Translations under genes and position numbers: made by a program
Shown here: one piece after another, positions 8,827 through 17,685 of the stretch
Layout: every line of letters begins with the position of its first letter
How positions within the stretch are numbered: the first letter of the stretch is position 1
NCBI RefSeq assembly: GCF_040720935.1
Contig: NZ_JBFDAE010000018.1
Span: forward strand, 1-64,000
DNA from: Jejuia sp040720935
GTDB taxonomy: Bacteria > Bacteroidota > Bacteroidia > Flavobacteriales > Flavobacteriaceae
Reading direction: 5' to 3'
DNA: 64,000 nucleotides
Notes under the pieces: model-generated
What the model saw: only the letters and a program-made list of their open reading frames with translations
Databases searched by the model: none
Told to the model about the DNA's origin: nothing

Positions 8827-10188
8827 TTATTTAGTGTTGTTCGTTACGTTTGTCCCCATGTAATCTTGAACTGTTCTAAAACCTATATAACTTCTTGCAG
8901 AATCTGCATATTCATAATCCCTTGAACTCACTTGTAAAAAGTAAGCTACATCTTTCCAAGACCCCCCACGCAAAACTTTACGTTTGTTATCTGCATCGTT
9001 AACACTTGGATTAATTGTTGATGAGTACTCGTATGACGCTGGATCATAGGATGCATTCACCCATTCTGAAACATTACCTGCCATATTGTACAGGTTATAA
9101 TCGTTTGGCTCGTAAGACTTCGCTTCTACTGTATATAATGCTTGATCTGCCGCATAATCACCACGAACCGGTTTAAAGTTTGCCATAAAACAACCTCTAT
9201 CACTTTTAGTATAAGGCCCTCCCCAAGGATAGGTTGCTGCTTGCAAACCACCTCTTGCGGCATATTCCCATTCTGCTTCTGATGGTAATCTAAACGTATT
9301 TACCATAGCCGCACCTTTTCTAGATTTTTGATAAGCATTCTTGTTGATAGTTCTCCACTCACAGAATGCCTTAGCTTGTTTCCAAGTTACACCTACAACT
9401 GGATAATCTCCATAAGCCGCATGCCAGAAATAATCATTATGCATTGGCTCATTATATGAATATTGGAAATCTCTAATCCAAACTGTTGTATCTGGATAAA
9501 TCTCTAGCTCTTCTTTCTTAATTACTTTACTACGCTCAACTCCTCTGTTACGGGCGGCTTCTTGAATGTCCATGTAGCTATACTGGAATTTAAATTTCTT
9601 AACATCCCAGGTACGCTGTCCATTGTATGATGCTTCAAGAGGCAAATACATTGTATCCATAACCTCAGCATAAAATTCATCAGGATATTCTGCTGTGTCA
9701 AAAATTAAATCTACATCTTTATTTATTTTTCTTCCTTCGTAACCTGTTGGTCCTAAACCTGTATAATTTTCAAACATGTACTTCTCGTAAACAGACATGT
9801 TTGCTGTATCTGCATCTTTAAATGCAAACTCACCAATACCACCATCTTCAGGTGTTTTCCCAACCTCATCTGCAAGAACTGCTAACTTCATTCTTAAAAT
9901 AGAATCTCTTACCCAATGTACAAATTGACGGTATTCGCTATTTGTTATTTCGGTAGCATCCATATAAAAAGCTCTAACTGTAACAGTTTTTCCTGGAGCA
10001 TCGTTTACCCCAGCAAGATCTTCATCGGCTTTACCCATAATAAATGCTCCTCCTGGAACCAACTCCATACCATAAGGCTTCTCTGGGTGCCATTTTTTTC
10101 CTTGAACTCCTACCAGTTCACCTCTATCTTTAGAGCCACAACTGGCTAATAAAGTCAATACCGCGGTTAATAAAAAAAACTTCTTCAT
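8827..10188 (-). CDS. gldK: Gliding motility / T9SS lipoprotein GldK
   Basis: A lipoprotein of 453 residues from the chosen start. The signal peptide ends in a lipobox (LLASC, Cys at about 17). The rest is a formylglycine-generating-enzyme/sulfatase-modifying-factor fold: GGAFIMGKADED near the start, FRLPSEAEWEYAARGG, then VLRGGSWKD and SSRDY at the end. GldK forms the outer-membrane-linked ring of T9SS with GldN and is not thought to act as an enzyme. I chose the second ATG (MKKFFLL), which gives a normal signal peptide; the first ATG is two codons upstream (10194). It is the first gene of the operon. Confidence 0.95.
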   Translation of the reverse strand: MKKFFLLTAVLTLLASCGSKDRGELVGVQGKKWHPEKPYGMELVPGGAFIMGKADEDLAGVNDAPGKTVTVRAFYMDATEITNSEYRQFVHWVRDSILRMKLAVLADEVGKTPEDGGIGEFAFKDADTANMSVYEKYMFENYTGLGPTGYEGRKINKDVDLIFDTAEYPDEFYAEVMDTMYLPLEASYNGQRTWDVKKFKFQYSYMDIQEAARNRGVERSKVIKKEELEIYPDTTVWIRDFQYSYNEPMHNDYFWHAAYGDYPVVGVTWKQAKAFCEWRTINKNAYQKSRKGAAMVNTFRLPSEAEWEYAARGGLQAATYPWGGPYTKSDRGCFMANFKPVRGDYAADQALYTVEAKSYEPNDYNLYNMAGNVSEWVNASYDPASYEYSSTINPSVNDADNKRKVLRGGSWKDVAYFLQVSSRDYEYADSARSYIGFRTVQDYMGTNVTNNTK

Positions 10189-10237
10189 ATACATAGAAAA
10201 CTCGAGGTTAATTATTTAAGCTTCAATTTTGAGAGCG

Positions 10238-10268
10238 TAAACATATTTATATATTTTTTAATAAGCAA
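10238..10268 (-). promoter_or_regulatory. Putative promoter of gldKLMN
   Basis: On the minus strand, TTG (10266-10268) is followed by 20 nt and TATGTTTA (10238-10245). This is one mismatch from TAnnTTTG. It lies about 45 bp upstream of the gldK start. Confidence 0.4.
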
Positions 10269-10352
10269 CTATTTGTCTAAAAAAATAACATTTCATCGTA
10301 AAAAGATAGCATCTTGTCGATGATTTTTACCTTTTGACCATATTTTGTCCAT

Positions 10353-11519
10353 TTATACTGAATTCTTTTGAAACGCCTTATACCAACGTTCTGGTATAAT
10401 ATCGTTGCAAGCGTCCAAATAATCTTGGTGCGTGCAAGGTAATAACGTATGTCTTTTTAATTTATTATTCACTTCATCCAAAAAAGGAATCTCGACCCAC
10501 CAACGCCCTGTTTTGTTGCTTTTATAAAACACGAGTTCGTGCGACTCTACCATGGTGAAAAATTTTTGGTAATTTTTTTCATCTGAAAAATCATCGTCCT
10601 TTACACGACAATTTACACCTTCTATGAAATACCAAATAATTTGAGCTATAAGCATTGATGAAATTTCATCATCTTTTGAAGGCTTATATTCATAGATCCC
10701 GAATGAACTTACCTTATTACTTATTCCTGCGTATCTTGAAATGGCACAAATAGAAGTTCCATCTAATCCGTTTGGAGAATACTTTTGCTTTAAACTCACC
10801 TCAGCACCTTTTAGTGCTTTTAAATCTAAACTCACAATATTCGCATCTCGCAAAACAGGTTCTACTATTGTAATATCTTTATTTACTTTACCCAATCTAT
10901 AAGACTCGAAATACAAGCGTTCCATTAAATCTATTTCTTCTTGCGAATTGAAATAGGTTTGATAACCAATATTTGAATAATTGAATAAATTATAAGGTTC
11001 GTCCAGAATAATTTTACCAACAAAGCTATTGTTTTTAATAGGTTTTGCGGAGTCTCCCAAATCGAACTTACAATCTACATTTACCAAATTAACCATTGGC
11101 ATAATGGCGTCATAGGCGCGATAATTGGCATATGTCAAATCCTGACTCCCCCCTAATAGTACAGGAATAATATCTTTTTTAATGAGAATCTCAATGATCT
11201 CCTTTAAAGCGAAGTAGGTATCTTCTATACTTTCACCTGCATTGATATCTCCTAAATCTGCTATTGTAGTAGTCCAGCTACCTGGGAAAAGCGCATAAAG
11301 CGATTTTCTAATTTCATCTAATTGGAAAGTTTCGCCAATGTAATCAACATCATTTCTGTTTTCGATAATTCCTAAAATGACAATATTTACACCTTCTAAA
11401 TCAGGAATACCTTGTTGATTGGAATGTATGAGCAGTCTTCTTCCAAGTGCTTGCATTGACAGGAGCTCGTTGTGAGCCAGAATAGTGTCTGATACAGGTG
11501 AGAGAAAATTAAAATTCAT
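10353..11519 (-). CDS. Arginase-fold protein, probable pseudoenzyme
   Basis: A 388-residue protein of the arginase/agmatinase/formiminoglutamase superfamily. The scaffold is clear: ILG...Y, a glycine loop (LLGGSQDLTYAN, about 121-132) and a third motif near 228-235. Several ligands of the binuclear Mn site are changed. The GGxHD histidine is Q126. DAHxD is D149-C-K151-F-D153, with the histidine replaced by lysine. SxDxD reads S230-L-D232-L-K234, with the last aspartate replaced by lysine. Ureohydrolase activity is therefore unlikely. It starts 3 bp after topA on the same strand, so the two are probably co-transcribed. A regulatory or structural role is possible. Confidence 0.82.
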   Translation of the reverse strand: MNFNFLSPVSDTILAHNELLSMQALGRRLLIHSNQQGIPDLEGVNIVILGIIENRNDVDYIGETFQLDEIRKSLYALFPGSWTTTIADLGDINAGESIEDTYFALKEIIEILIKKDIIPVLLGGSQDLTYANYRAYDAIMPMVNLVNVDCKFDLGDSAKPIKNNSFVGKIILDEPYNLFNYSNIGYQTYFNSQEEIDLMERLYFESYRLGKVNKDITIVEPVLRDANIVSLDLKALKGAEVSLKQKYSPNGLDGTSICAISRYAGISNKVSSFGIYEYKPSKDDEISSMLIAQIIWYFIEGVNCRVKDDDFSDEKNYQKFFTMVESHELVFYKSNKTGRWWVEIPFLDEVNNKLKRHTLLPCTHQDYLDACNDIIPERWYKAFQKNSV

Positions 11520-11522
11520 TAG

Positions 11523-14051
11523 CTATGACTTCTTTTTTGCTGGTGCTTTCTTCTTAGCTGGTGCCTTCTTTTTTGCGGCAGGTTTTCTTTTAGCTGCCTT
11601 TTTCTTTGGTGCTTTTGCTTCTATAATAGCTTTTGCTTCATCTAAGGTCATTTCAGAAACATCAACAGTTTTAGGCAATTCAACTTTTATTTTACCCTTT
11701 AATACATTGTGCCTTCCCCAACGTGCTTTTTCCACACGGATACCTTCATCTTCCCAATTATGGATCACTTTATCTATTTCCTTTTGAATTTTTGTCTCAA
11801 TCAATTCAACAATTTCATCATCAGAAAGGTTATCCCAATCGTATTTTTTATTCACATTGATAAACATATTGTTCCATTTTATGAATGGCCCAAAACGCCC
11901 TTTGCCTTTTTGTACCGGCAAATCTTTATACATATATATTGGTGCATCTGCTTTTTGCTTTTCTTTGATAACATCGATAGCCTCATCCAGTTCTACACTT
12001 AATGGATCTGTTCCTCTTGGCAATGATACAAACGCATCGCCAAACTTAACATAGGGTCCAAAACGCCCATTATTCACTAAAATCTCTTGACCTTCGTACT
12101 CTCCTAAATTTTTAGGCAATTGAAATAAATCCATAGCCTCTTCATAAGTTATGGTATTCAATTGTTGATCTTGGCTTAAACTAGCAAACTGTGGTTTTTC
12201 CTCATCGTCAACAGTACCTATTTGTACCATTGGCCCAAATTTACCCAAACGCACACTTACTTGCTTTCCTGTTTTAGGGTCTTTTCCAAGAATACGTTCT
12301 CCAGACTCCCTATCGGCGTTTTCCTTTACATCTTCTACAACGGGGTGGAATTTTTTGTAAAATGACTTCATCATTTTTTTCCAGTCCTCTTTTCCTTCTG
12401 CTATTTCATCAAAATCTTCCTCAACTTTTGCGGTAAAATTATAATCCAAAATAGCTTCGAAATGATTTACTAAAAAGTCGGTTACAATCATTCCAATATC
12501 TGTTGGCACCAATTTTCCTTTATCAGAACCCACTTTTTCAGATAATTTTACATCCGTAACTTTTCCGTTTTGAAGTTTTAATTGTGTGTACTCTCGCTCT
12601 ACGCCATCAACCGTTCCCTTTTCAACATAATTTCTATTTTGAATGGTTGAAATAGTTGGCGCATATGTTGACGGACGACCAATTCCTAATTCTTCTAACT
12701 TCTTAACTAGCGAGGCCTCTGTATATCTTGCCGGTGGGCGTGTATAACGTTCGGTTGCCGAAATAAAACTATTTAAAAGTGTTTCATTTACTTTTAACGC
12801 TGGTAACATGCCATCTTGTTCTGCATCTTCATCATCAGTACCTTCTAAATATACTTTTAGAAAACCATCAAATTTAATCACTTCTCCGTTTGCTGTAAAG
12901 GTTTCCTTATGTGTTGATGCTTCAATTTTAACATTGGTACGCTCTAATTGAGCATCACTCATTTGGGATGCAATGGCACGTTTCCAAATTAAATCATATA
13001 AACGCGCTTGGTCTCTATCTATATTTACGGAATGTGTTGCAAAGTTTGTTGGCCGAATAGCCTCATGCGCCTCTTGAGCACCTTTTGCTTTTCCTTTATA
13101 ATTTCTTGGCTTGCTGTATTTTGAACCGTAGGCATCCTTAATTTCAGCCTCAGCGCCTTTTCGTGCTTCATCTGATAAATTCACACTATCCGTTCTCATA
13201 TACGTAATCAAACCCGCTTCATACAGGCGTTGCGCCATCGTCATGGTTTTACTTACCGAAAAATAGAGCTTACGTGATGCTTCTTGCTGTAATGTCGAGG
13301 TTGTAAATGGTGCTGCGGGTGCTTTTTTTGCTGGTTTCTTTTGTAAATCCCCAACTTTAAAGGTTGCTGTCGCATTTTTTTCTAAGAATTTTTGTGCCTC
13401 TGCTTTCGTTGCAAAGTTCTTTAGCAATTTCGCTTTGAAACTTTGCCCGTCCTCGTTAGAGAACTCTGCATCAATTCTATAAGACGCTTCAGGTGTAAAC
13501 CCTTGAATATCTCTTTCTTTTTCAACAATTAATCGTACTGAAACTGACTGCACACGACCTGCGGAAAGCCCTCCCTTTACTTTTCTCCAAAGTACCGGAG
13601 ACAATTCGTAACCTACAATTCTATCTAAAACACGACGCGCTTGTTGTGCATCTACTAAATCGTAATCTATACCTCTTGGATTTTCTATAGCCTTTTGAAT
13701 GGCTGACTTGGTAATCTCATGAAAAACAATACGTTTTGTCTTGTCTTTATCTAATTTTAAGGTTTCTGCCAAATGCCACGCTATGGCTTCACCCTCTCGA
13801 TCCTCATCACTTGCCAACCAAACCATTTCAGCTTTTTTGGCGAGTGCTTTCAGTTTTTTAACAACTTCCTTTTTATCTTTGGAAACCTCGTATTTGGGGT
13901 TGAAATCACCTTCGACATCCACTCCCAACTCCTTTGAGGGGAGGTCGGCAATATGTCCGAAACTGGATTCTACTTTAAAATCTTTTCCTAGAAATTTTTC
14001 TATAGTTTTTGCCTTAGCAGGTGACTCAACTATCACTAAATTCTTCGCCAT
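11523..14051 (-). CDS. topA: DNA topoisomerase I
   Basis: An 842-residue type IA topoisomerase that relaxes negative supercoils. The N-terminal Toprim domain begins LVIVESPAKAKTIEKFLG. The region GGLSAGRVQSVSVRLIVEKE and the active-site motif GLITYMRTDSVNLS (Tyr nucleophile) are intact. The C-terminal part contains repeated GRFGP(Y/F)(V/I)K-type modules instead of several four-cysteine zinc fingers. It ends in a basic Lys/Ala/Pro tail (about the last 35 residues, repeats of KKAPAKKK), which probably adds DNA binding. It lies 3 bp upstream of the arginase-fold gene. Confidence 0.97.
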   Translation of the reverse strand: MAKNLVIVESPAKAKTIEKFLGKDFKVESSFGHIADLPSKELGVDVEGDFNPKYEVSKDKKEVVKKLKALAKKAEMVWLASDEDREGEAIAWHLAETLKLDKDKTKRIVFHEITKSAIQKAIENPRGIDYDLVDAQQARRVLDRIVGYELSPVLWRKVKGGLSAGRVQSVSVRLIVEKERDIQGFTPEASYRIDAEFSNEDGQSFKAKLLKNFATKAEAQKFLEKNATATFKVGDLQKKPAKKAPAAPFTTSTLQQEASRKLYFSVSKTMTMAQRLYEAGLITYMRTDSVNLSDEARKGAEAEIKDAYGSKYSKPRNYKGKAKGAQEAHEAIRPTNFATHSVNIDRDQARLYDLIWKRAIASQMSDAQLERTNVKIEASTHKETFTANGEVIKFDGFLKVYLEGTDDEDAEQDGMLPALKVNETLLNSFISATERYTRPPARYTEASLVKKLEELGIGRPSTYAPTISTIQNRNYVEKGTVDGVEREYTQLKLQNGKVTDVKLSEKVGSDKGKLVPTDIGMIVTDFLVNHFEAILDYNFTAKVEEDFDEIAEGKEDWKKMMKSFYKKFHPVVEDVKENADRESGERILGKDPKTGKQVSVRLGKFGPMVQIGTVDDEEKPQFASLSQDQQLNTITYEEAMDLFQLPKNLGEYEGQEILVNNGRFGPYVKFGDAFVSLPRGTDPLSVELDEAIDVIKEKQKADAPIYMYKDLPVQKGKGRFGPFIKWNNMFINVNKKYDWDNLSDDEIVELIETKIQKEIDKVIHNWEDEGIRVEKARWGRHNVLKGKIKVELPKTVDVSEMTLDEAKAIIEAKAPKKKAAKRKPAAKKKAPAKKKAPAKKKS

Positions 14052-14136
14052 ACATCATTTTTTGAAGCTACAAATGTATATCAAAAAAAGTTTATCTGCC
14101 TAATTTTACAGATTAACTGTGAATTAAAAAACCGAA

Positions 14137-14169
14137 AAAGCCCGATTTTATTTACTAAAAACGGGCTTT
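14137..14169 (-). terminator. Terminator after membrane-protein gene
   Basis: An 8-bp stem pairs AAAGCCCG (14137-14144) with CGGGCTTT (14162-14169). A U-rich run follows on the minus strand. It lies about 20 bp beyond the stop codon of the minus-strand gene at 14190. Confidence 0.75.
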
Positions 14170-14189
14170 AAATTTATTTTTTCAGGATT

Positions 14190-14954
14190 CTATAGTTCTC
14201 CTGAACCAATGGTGTCTATTTCGCTTTTATGGCTAAAACCTACCATTTGTTTGTATACTTCATAAAATGGTAAAAGAACAAACTGTTGCGTAAAATATAT
14301 TCCGATTAAACACATCAATAAACCTATTAAAGAAACAAACCAAGAAACTATAAGTAACAATAGAGTGAAAAACCATTTTTTATTACCTAATGCAAAACCT
14401 GCTTTTATAATTTCATTTGGAGTTAAATCTGGATTTACAGCATAAATTACTGGCATATATGCTAAAGGAATCATTACGTAAAAAACTGGCAGTATAAAAA
14501 GCAACAATGACAAGACAGTTATTCCAGCAATAGACAAACCTAAAATTATTGTTTTTTTGAAATATTTCTTCTTGAAAAAGAAAAAATAATCATCACTAGT
14601 TTTATCGTTAAAGTCCTTGTTTTTACAAATCCTATAAAAAGCTGACCTCATACCAATAGAAACTATAATAACTACCAGAAAAAACAAAGTTACTATTATA
14701 ACCATAGCAATTATTAAAGCCACACTAGGCATTTCTCCGTTTTCTAAAGTTTCTGGACTGATTAATCCAATTGCCACTAAAGGTATATACATAATAAAAT
14801 AAAAGGGAACGACTAATAACCCTGTTAGAATCATAGTTACAAACCCTTGCAACCAAACTTTTTTGAAGAGTTCAATATTATTATTAAAAATAGAACCAAA
14901 GTCTAACTCTTTAGCGCGTTCAATTTTTTCTAATATAGTTTCAATGGTATTCAT
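14190..14954 (-). CDS. Multi-pass membrane protein, paralogue of the upstream gene
   Basis: A 254-residue integral membrane protein with about five or six hydrophobic segments (for example 33-60, 76-104, 135-170, 190-225). The N-terminus (ELDFGSIFNNNIELFKKVWLQGF) is nearly superimposable on that of the next gene upstream, which shows a tandem duplication. The layout recalls DUF975 or the membrane part of GPDPase-type proteins, with a conserved FRLG/FALGNKKWFF segment. No catalytic motif is seen. Homologues are sometimes labelled beta-carotene monooxygenase, which nothing here supports. Function is unknown. Confidence 0.7.
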   Translation of the reverse strand: MNTIETILEKIERAKELDFGSIFNNNIELFKKVWLQGFVTMILTGLLVVPFYFIMYIPLVAIGLISPETLENGEMPSVALIIAMVIIVTLFFLVVIIVSIGMRSAFYRICKNKDFNDKTSDDYFFFFKKKYFKKTIILGLSIAGITVLSLLLFILPVFYVMIPLAYMPVIYAVNPDLTPNEIIKAGFALGNKKWFFTLLLLIVSWFVSLIGLLMCLIGIYFTQQFVLLPFYEVYKQMVGFSHKSEIDTIGSGEL

Positions 14955-15031
14955 TTTAATAATTAGTTAGCATTATATAATTGTGGTAAAAGTATTTGAT
15001 TTTATAATTTGTGACAAGTATCATTTAAAAT

Positions 15032-15841
15032 TTACTCAATCCCAATTTTTTCAATATCGCTGGTTGCATCAAATCCAAATACATCTTTATACACGAAATA
15101 TGTTGGAAGATAAACAATAGAAATAGTAAATAACACACCGATAAAACAAGCTATAATGCCTAACATACCTATAATCATTGTAACAAATAAGAGCCCGAAA
15201 ATGAGAAACCATTTTTTTGAGCCCAATCTAAAACTTAGCACAAAAAAATCGGAACTTTCTAACTGTGGATTAAACGCAAAAAACACCACAAACAAAGCAC
15301 TATAAACACTAAAAATAACCGATATCCCAGCGTTTAAAAATGAGGCTGACAATTGGGGCAAAAACTTTTCTAAGGTAAAATTAACCAAAGCTAGTAATAA
15401 AGCGAATGCAGCTATGGCAAATATTTTTCCTAAATAGTGTTGCTTGAAGAAATAGAATAAATCTGAAAGACTATGCGTTTCGTCGTGGTCTATCTTTTTT
15501 ACGATCCTGTAAAAACCAGCAACCAAGCCTGTACTTACAAAACTCATAACAAAAGTAAATCCTAATATCATATATCGAAATGAATCTGGCTGCGCCAGCA
15601 TTAAACTACTAGCATCGTTTGGATCATAATCTCCAGATTGCACCTGTTCCATCACAGAATCAAACATTGGGATATAAATAGCCATAAAAAAAGGAATCAT
15701 CACGACCATCATTATTAAGAGCAAAATAAAACCTCTTAACCATGTTTTTTTAAAAAGCTCTATTGTTCTACTTATGATATCTCCAAAATCTAATTGTTTT
15801 GCGGTGTCAATCTTGTCTAATAAAGTATTTATGGAATTCAT
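15032..15841 (-). CDS. Multi-pass membrane protein, paralogue of the downstream gene
   Basis: A 269-residue membrane protein built like its downstream paralogue: N-terminal QLDFGDIISRTIELFKKTWLRGF, about six hydrophobic segments, and a shared FRLGSKKWFL motif before the last helices. The two genes are 77 bp apart on one strand and probably form an operon. The charged N-terminal helix is likely cytoplasmic. No enzyme signature is visible; DUF975-like architecture is the closest fit I can suggest. Confidence 0.7.
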   Translation of the reverse strand: MNSINTLLDKIDTAKQLDFGDIISRTIELFKKTWLRGFILLLIMMVVMIPFFMAIYIPMFDSVMEQVQSGDYDPNDASSLMLAQPDSFRYMILGFTFVMSFVSTGLVAGFYRIVKKIDHDETHSLSDLFYFFKQHYLGKIFAIAAFALLLALVNFTLEKFLPQLSASFLNAGISVIFSVYSALFVVFFAFNPQLESSDFFVLSFRLGSKKWFLIFGLLFVTMIIGMLGIIACFIGVLFTISIVYLPTYFVYKDVFGFDATSDIEKIGIE

Positions 15842-15918
15842 TTTCAGCAGTTAGGTTAGCAATTATAAAGACATTTTAAGCCTCTAATTTTGATTATTTC
15901 GCTGCAATATTACATAAA

Positions 15919-15942
15919 AAAATCTGCCCGAAAGCAGATTTT
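15919..15942 (-). terminator. Terminator after the LVIVD lipoprotein gene
   Basis: A 9-bp stem pairs AAAATCTGC (15919-15927) with GCAGATTTT (15934-15942), with a CCGAAA loop. A U-rich tract follows on the minus strand. It ends the three-lipoprotein transcription unit. Confidence 0.75.
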
Positions 15943-15964
15943 CCCCAACAACGTTTAGTTTAGT

Positions 15965-17209
15965 TTAGTTGAGTGAATATGAGCTAATAAGCCCAACGTT
16001 GTTTTGCATATATCTATACTGATAGAGCGTATTACCACCTATCATTATTAAACTATTTTCCAAAGGAATAACATCTGTAGCTTGTATATTTTTTAAAGTC
16101 TTTACGAGTTTTAAATCTTCTGAAGTTTTACGCTCAAACAGTTTTAAGCCTGCAGTTCCATCGCACACATAAAGCATGTTGCCCTTAATTCCCAAACCAT
16201 ACGGGTTTTCTAAAGTATAGCGTTTTGCCAATGTTGGATTCGTTTTATCCTTAATATCAATCACTTCCAAAACACTTTCCAATTGTCCACAAGCATTTCC
16301 GCCTCTTAAAGTTAAATACGCGTAATCGCCATCAACCACCACAGGATCACAGCCTTCCCAATGTGTGAATTCTGAAACATATTCTGGAGATGAAGGTGTT
16401 TTTAAATCGTAGATATACATGCCGTTTGTGCTCCCCAAATATAAATAATTATCGGCAGCAAACATGGTTTCTATATTCCAACCTGCATTCATAGTAGTGG
16501 ACAACACAGGGTTTGCTAAATCTTGAATATTAAAAATAGACATGCTATAAGAACCTACCGTATATAAAAAATTATTCACGATTTGAAAGCGCGCCAATGA
16601 ACCTCCTACTCCAACTGTAGATTCTGCAAACGAAACAAGCGCATCATTTCGAACGCCCCAACCGATCAAAATAGTTTGATCAACATTTTCCCGTTGTTCT
16701 TGTTTTAAAGTCCAACCTACTACAATATCCGTTTCATAATTATAAGCGCCCCAATCTGCTGCTTCCGCTTCAATAGGGATTTGATAATTATAGACTTCAA
16801 AAACATCTTCTAAACGCTCTGTTTGTTTGATATTGTTAATATCTGAAATATCAAATACTACCAAATCGGTAGCACTATCGGCATATAAAAAGTTATCCTT
16901 AACCGAAATATCTTCATTCCCGGGAATTGCAATATACCTGATTGCTTTTGGCAAGTTAGGTTGAGAATTATCAATTACATGAACGCCTTTATTTACATCA
17001 TTCACAAAAATATAATCGCCATACGCATAAATTTTTCCTGCCTGCTTTATAGGTTGTGGCGCATTAATAGCAACGGCCTTCCTAAAACTAGATTTACTCA
17101 TCAGTTCTGGTGTAGCCACAGTTACGAGATCAAGATGTTCATCATCGTTATCACAGGAAAACAATGCCAAAAACATAAAAATGCCTAAAATAATTGAGGT
17201 TGATTTCAT
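15965..17209 (-). CDS. LVIVD-repeat lipoprotein
   Basis: A 414-residue lipoprotein: signal peptide with lipobox (LALFSC, Cys at about 19), then an acidic DNDDEH spacer that may favour surface export. The body has repeated beta-propeller-like LVIVD units of the form IYxxGDYIFVNDVNKGVHVID and LVVFDISDINN, about 6-7 copies. Such proteins are extracytoplasmic, of unknown role, and frequent in Bacteroidota. It is the last gene of a three-lipoprotein run (gaps of 29 bp and 0 bp). Confidence 0.85.
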   Translation of the reverse strand: MKSTSIILGIFMFLALFSCDNDDEHLDLVTVATPELMSKSSFRKAVAINAPQPIKQAGKIYAYGDYIFVNDVNKGVHVIDNSQPNLPKAIRYIAIPGNEDISVKDNFLYADSATDLVVFDISDINNIKQTERLEDVFEVYNYQIPIEAEAADWGAYNYETDIVVGWTLKQEQRENVDQTILIGWGVRNDALVSFAESTVGVGGSLARFQIVNNFLYTVGSYSMSIFNIQDLANPVLSTTMNAGWNIETMFAADNYLYLGSTNGMYIYDLKTPSSPEYVSEFTHWEGCDPVVVDGDYAYLTLRGGNACGQLESVLEVIDIKDKTNPTLAKRYTLENPYGLGIKGNMLYVCDGTAGLKLFERKTSEDLKLVKTLKNIQATDVIPLENSLIMIGGNTLYQYRYMQNNVGLISSYSLN

Positions 17210-17238
17210 GGTTAATAGTTTTATAAGTTATAGTTTTT

Positions 17239-17685
17239 TTAATATGAATATGTTACACTCTCTTGCAACCCTTCTATATTGAGAATTATTTTAGTGCTTC
17301 CTTGAATTTGAAGCGGTCTCAAATCAAAAGAGATCGTTTTCTGAATAACAGCATCACAAAGCTCTTCGTTAACTAATTGAAACTTTAAATAGCGTTGTTC
17401 TGGCGATGATTCTGCGACTGCCCCAGAATCCACTAATTCGAATCCCCATGTGGCGCCATCACATCCCGAAGCACTTATTTTTATATTTAAGCAATCATCG
17501 GTTATGGCGACCTCAACAAACTGAAAATCATCTGAAACCAAATTATCATAAATGTCTTTATTTACAACAGTTACCTCATCACATATACTATCAATCACGT
17601 CGTCATCATCTTCACATTGTAAATTCATAAAACAAAACGCTATCACACTAAAGAATATTATATTTTTAAGTATTGACTTCATCAT
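17239..17685 (-). CDS. Small hypothetical lipoprotein
   Basis: A 148-residue protein. The signal peptide ends in a lipobox-like MNLQC (Cys at about 24), followed by an acidic EDDDDVID stretch, then a beta-rich domain with three or four further cysteines (CDEVTV, DDCLNI, SGCDGA, EELCDA). I do not recognise the family. The start codon follows directly on the stop of the upstream lipoprotein gene, suggesting translational coupling. It is probably outer-membrane anchored. Confidence 0.7.
   Translation of the reverse strand: MMKSILKNIIFFSVIAFCFMNLQCEDDDDVIDSICDEVTVVNKDIYDNLVSDDFQFVEVAITDDCLNIKISASGCDGATWGFELVDSGAVAESSPEQRYLKFQLVNEELCDAVIQKTISFDLRPLQIQGSTKIILNIEGLQESVTYSY

Noticed and set aside
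13917..13945. GGGGAGG-type repeat inside topA
   Set aside because: It looks like the CCCC/GGGG repeat arms, but it encodes the DLPSKELGVD segment, which is expected in all TopA proteins. The match is coincidental.
14190..15841. Beta-carotene 15,15'-monooxygenase annotation for the two membrane proteins
   Set aside because: No histidine pattern of carotenoid-processing enzymes is visible; the label seems to be a propagated error.
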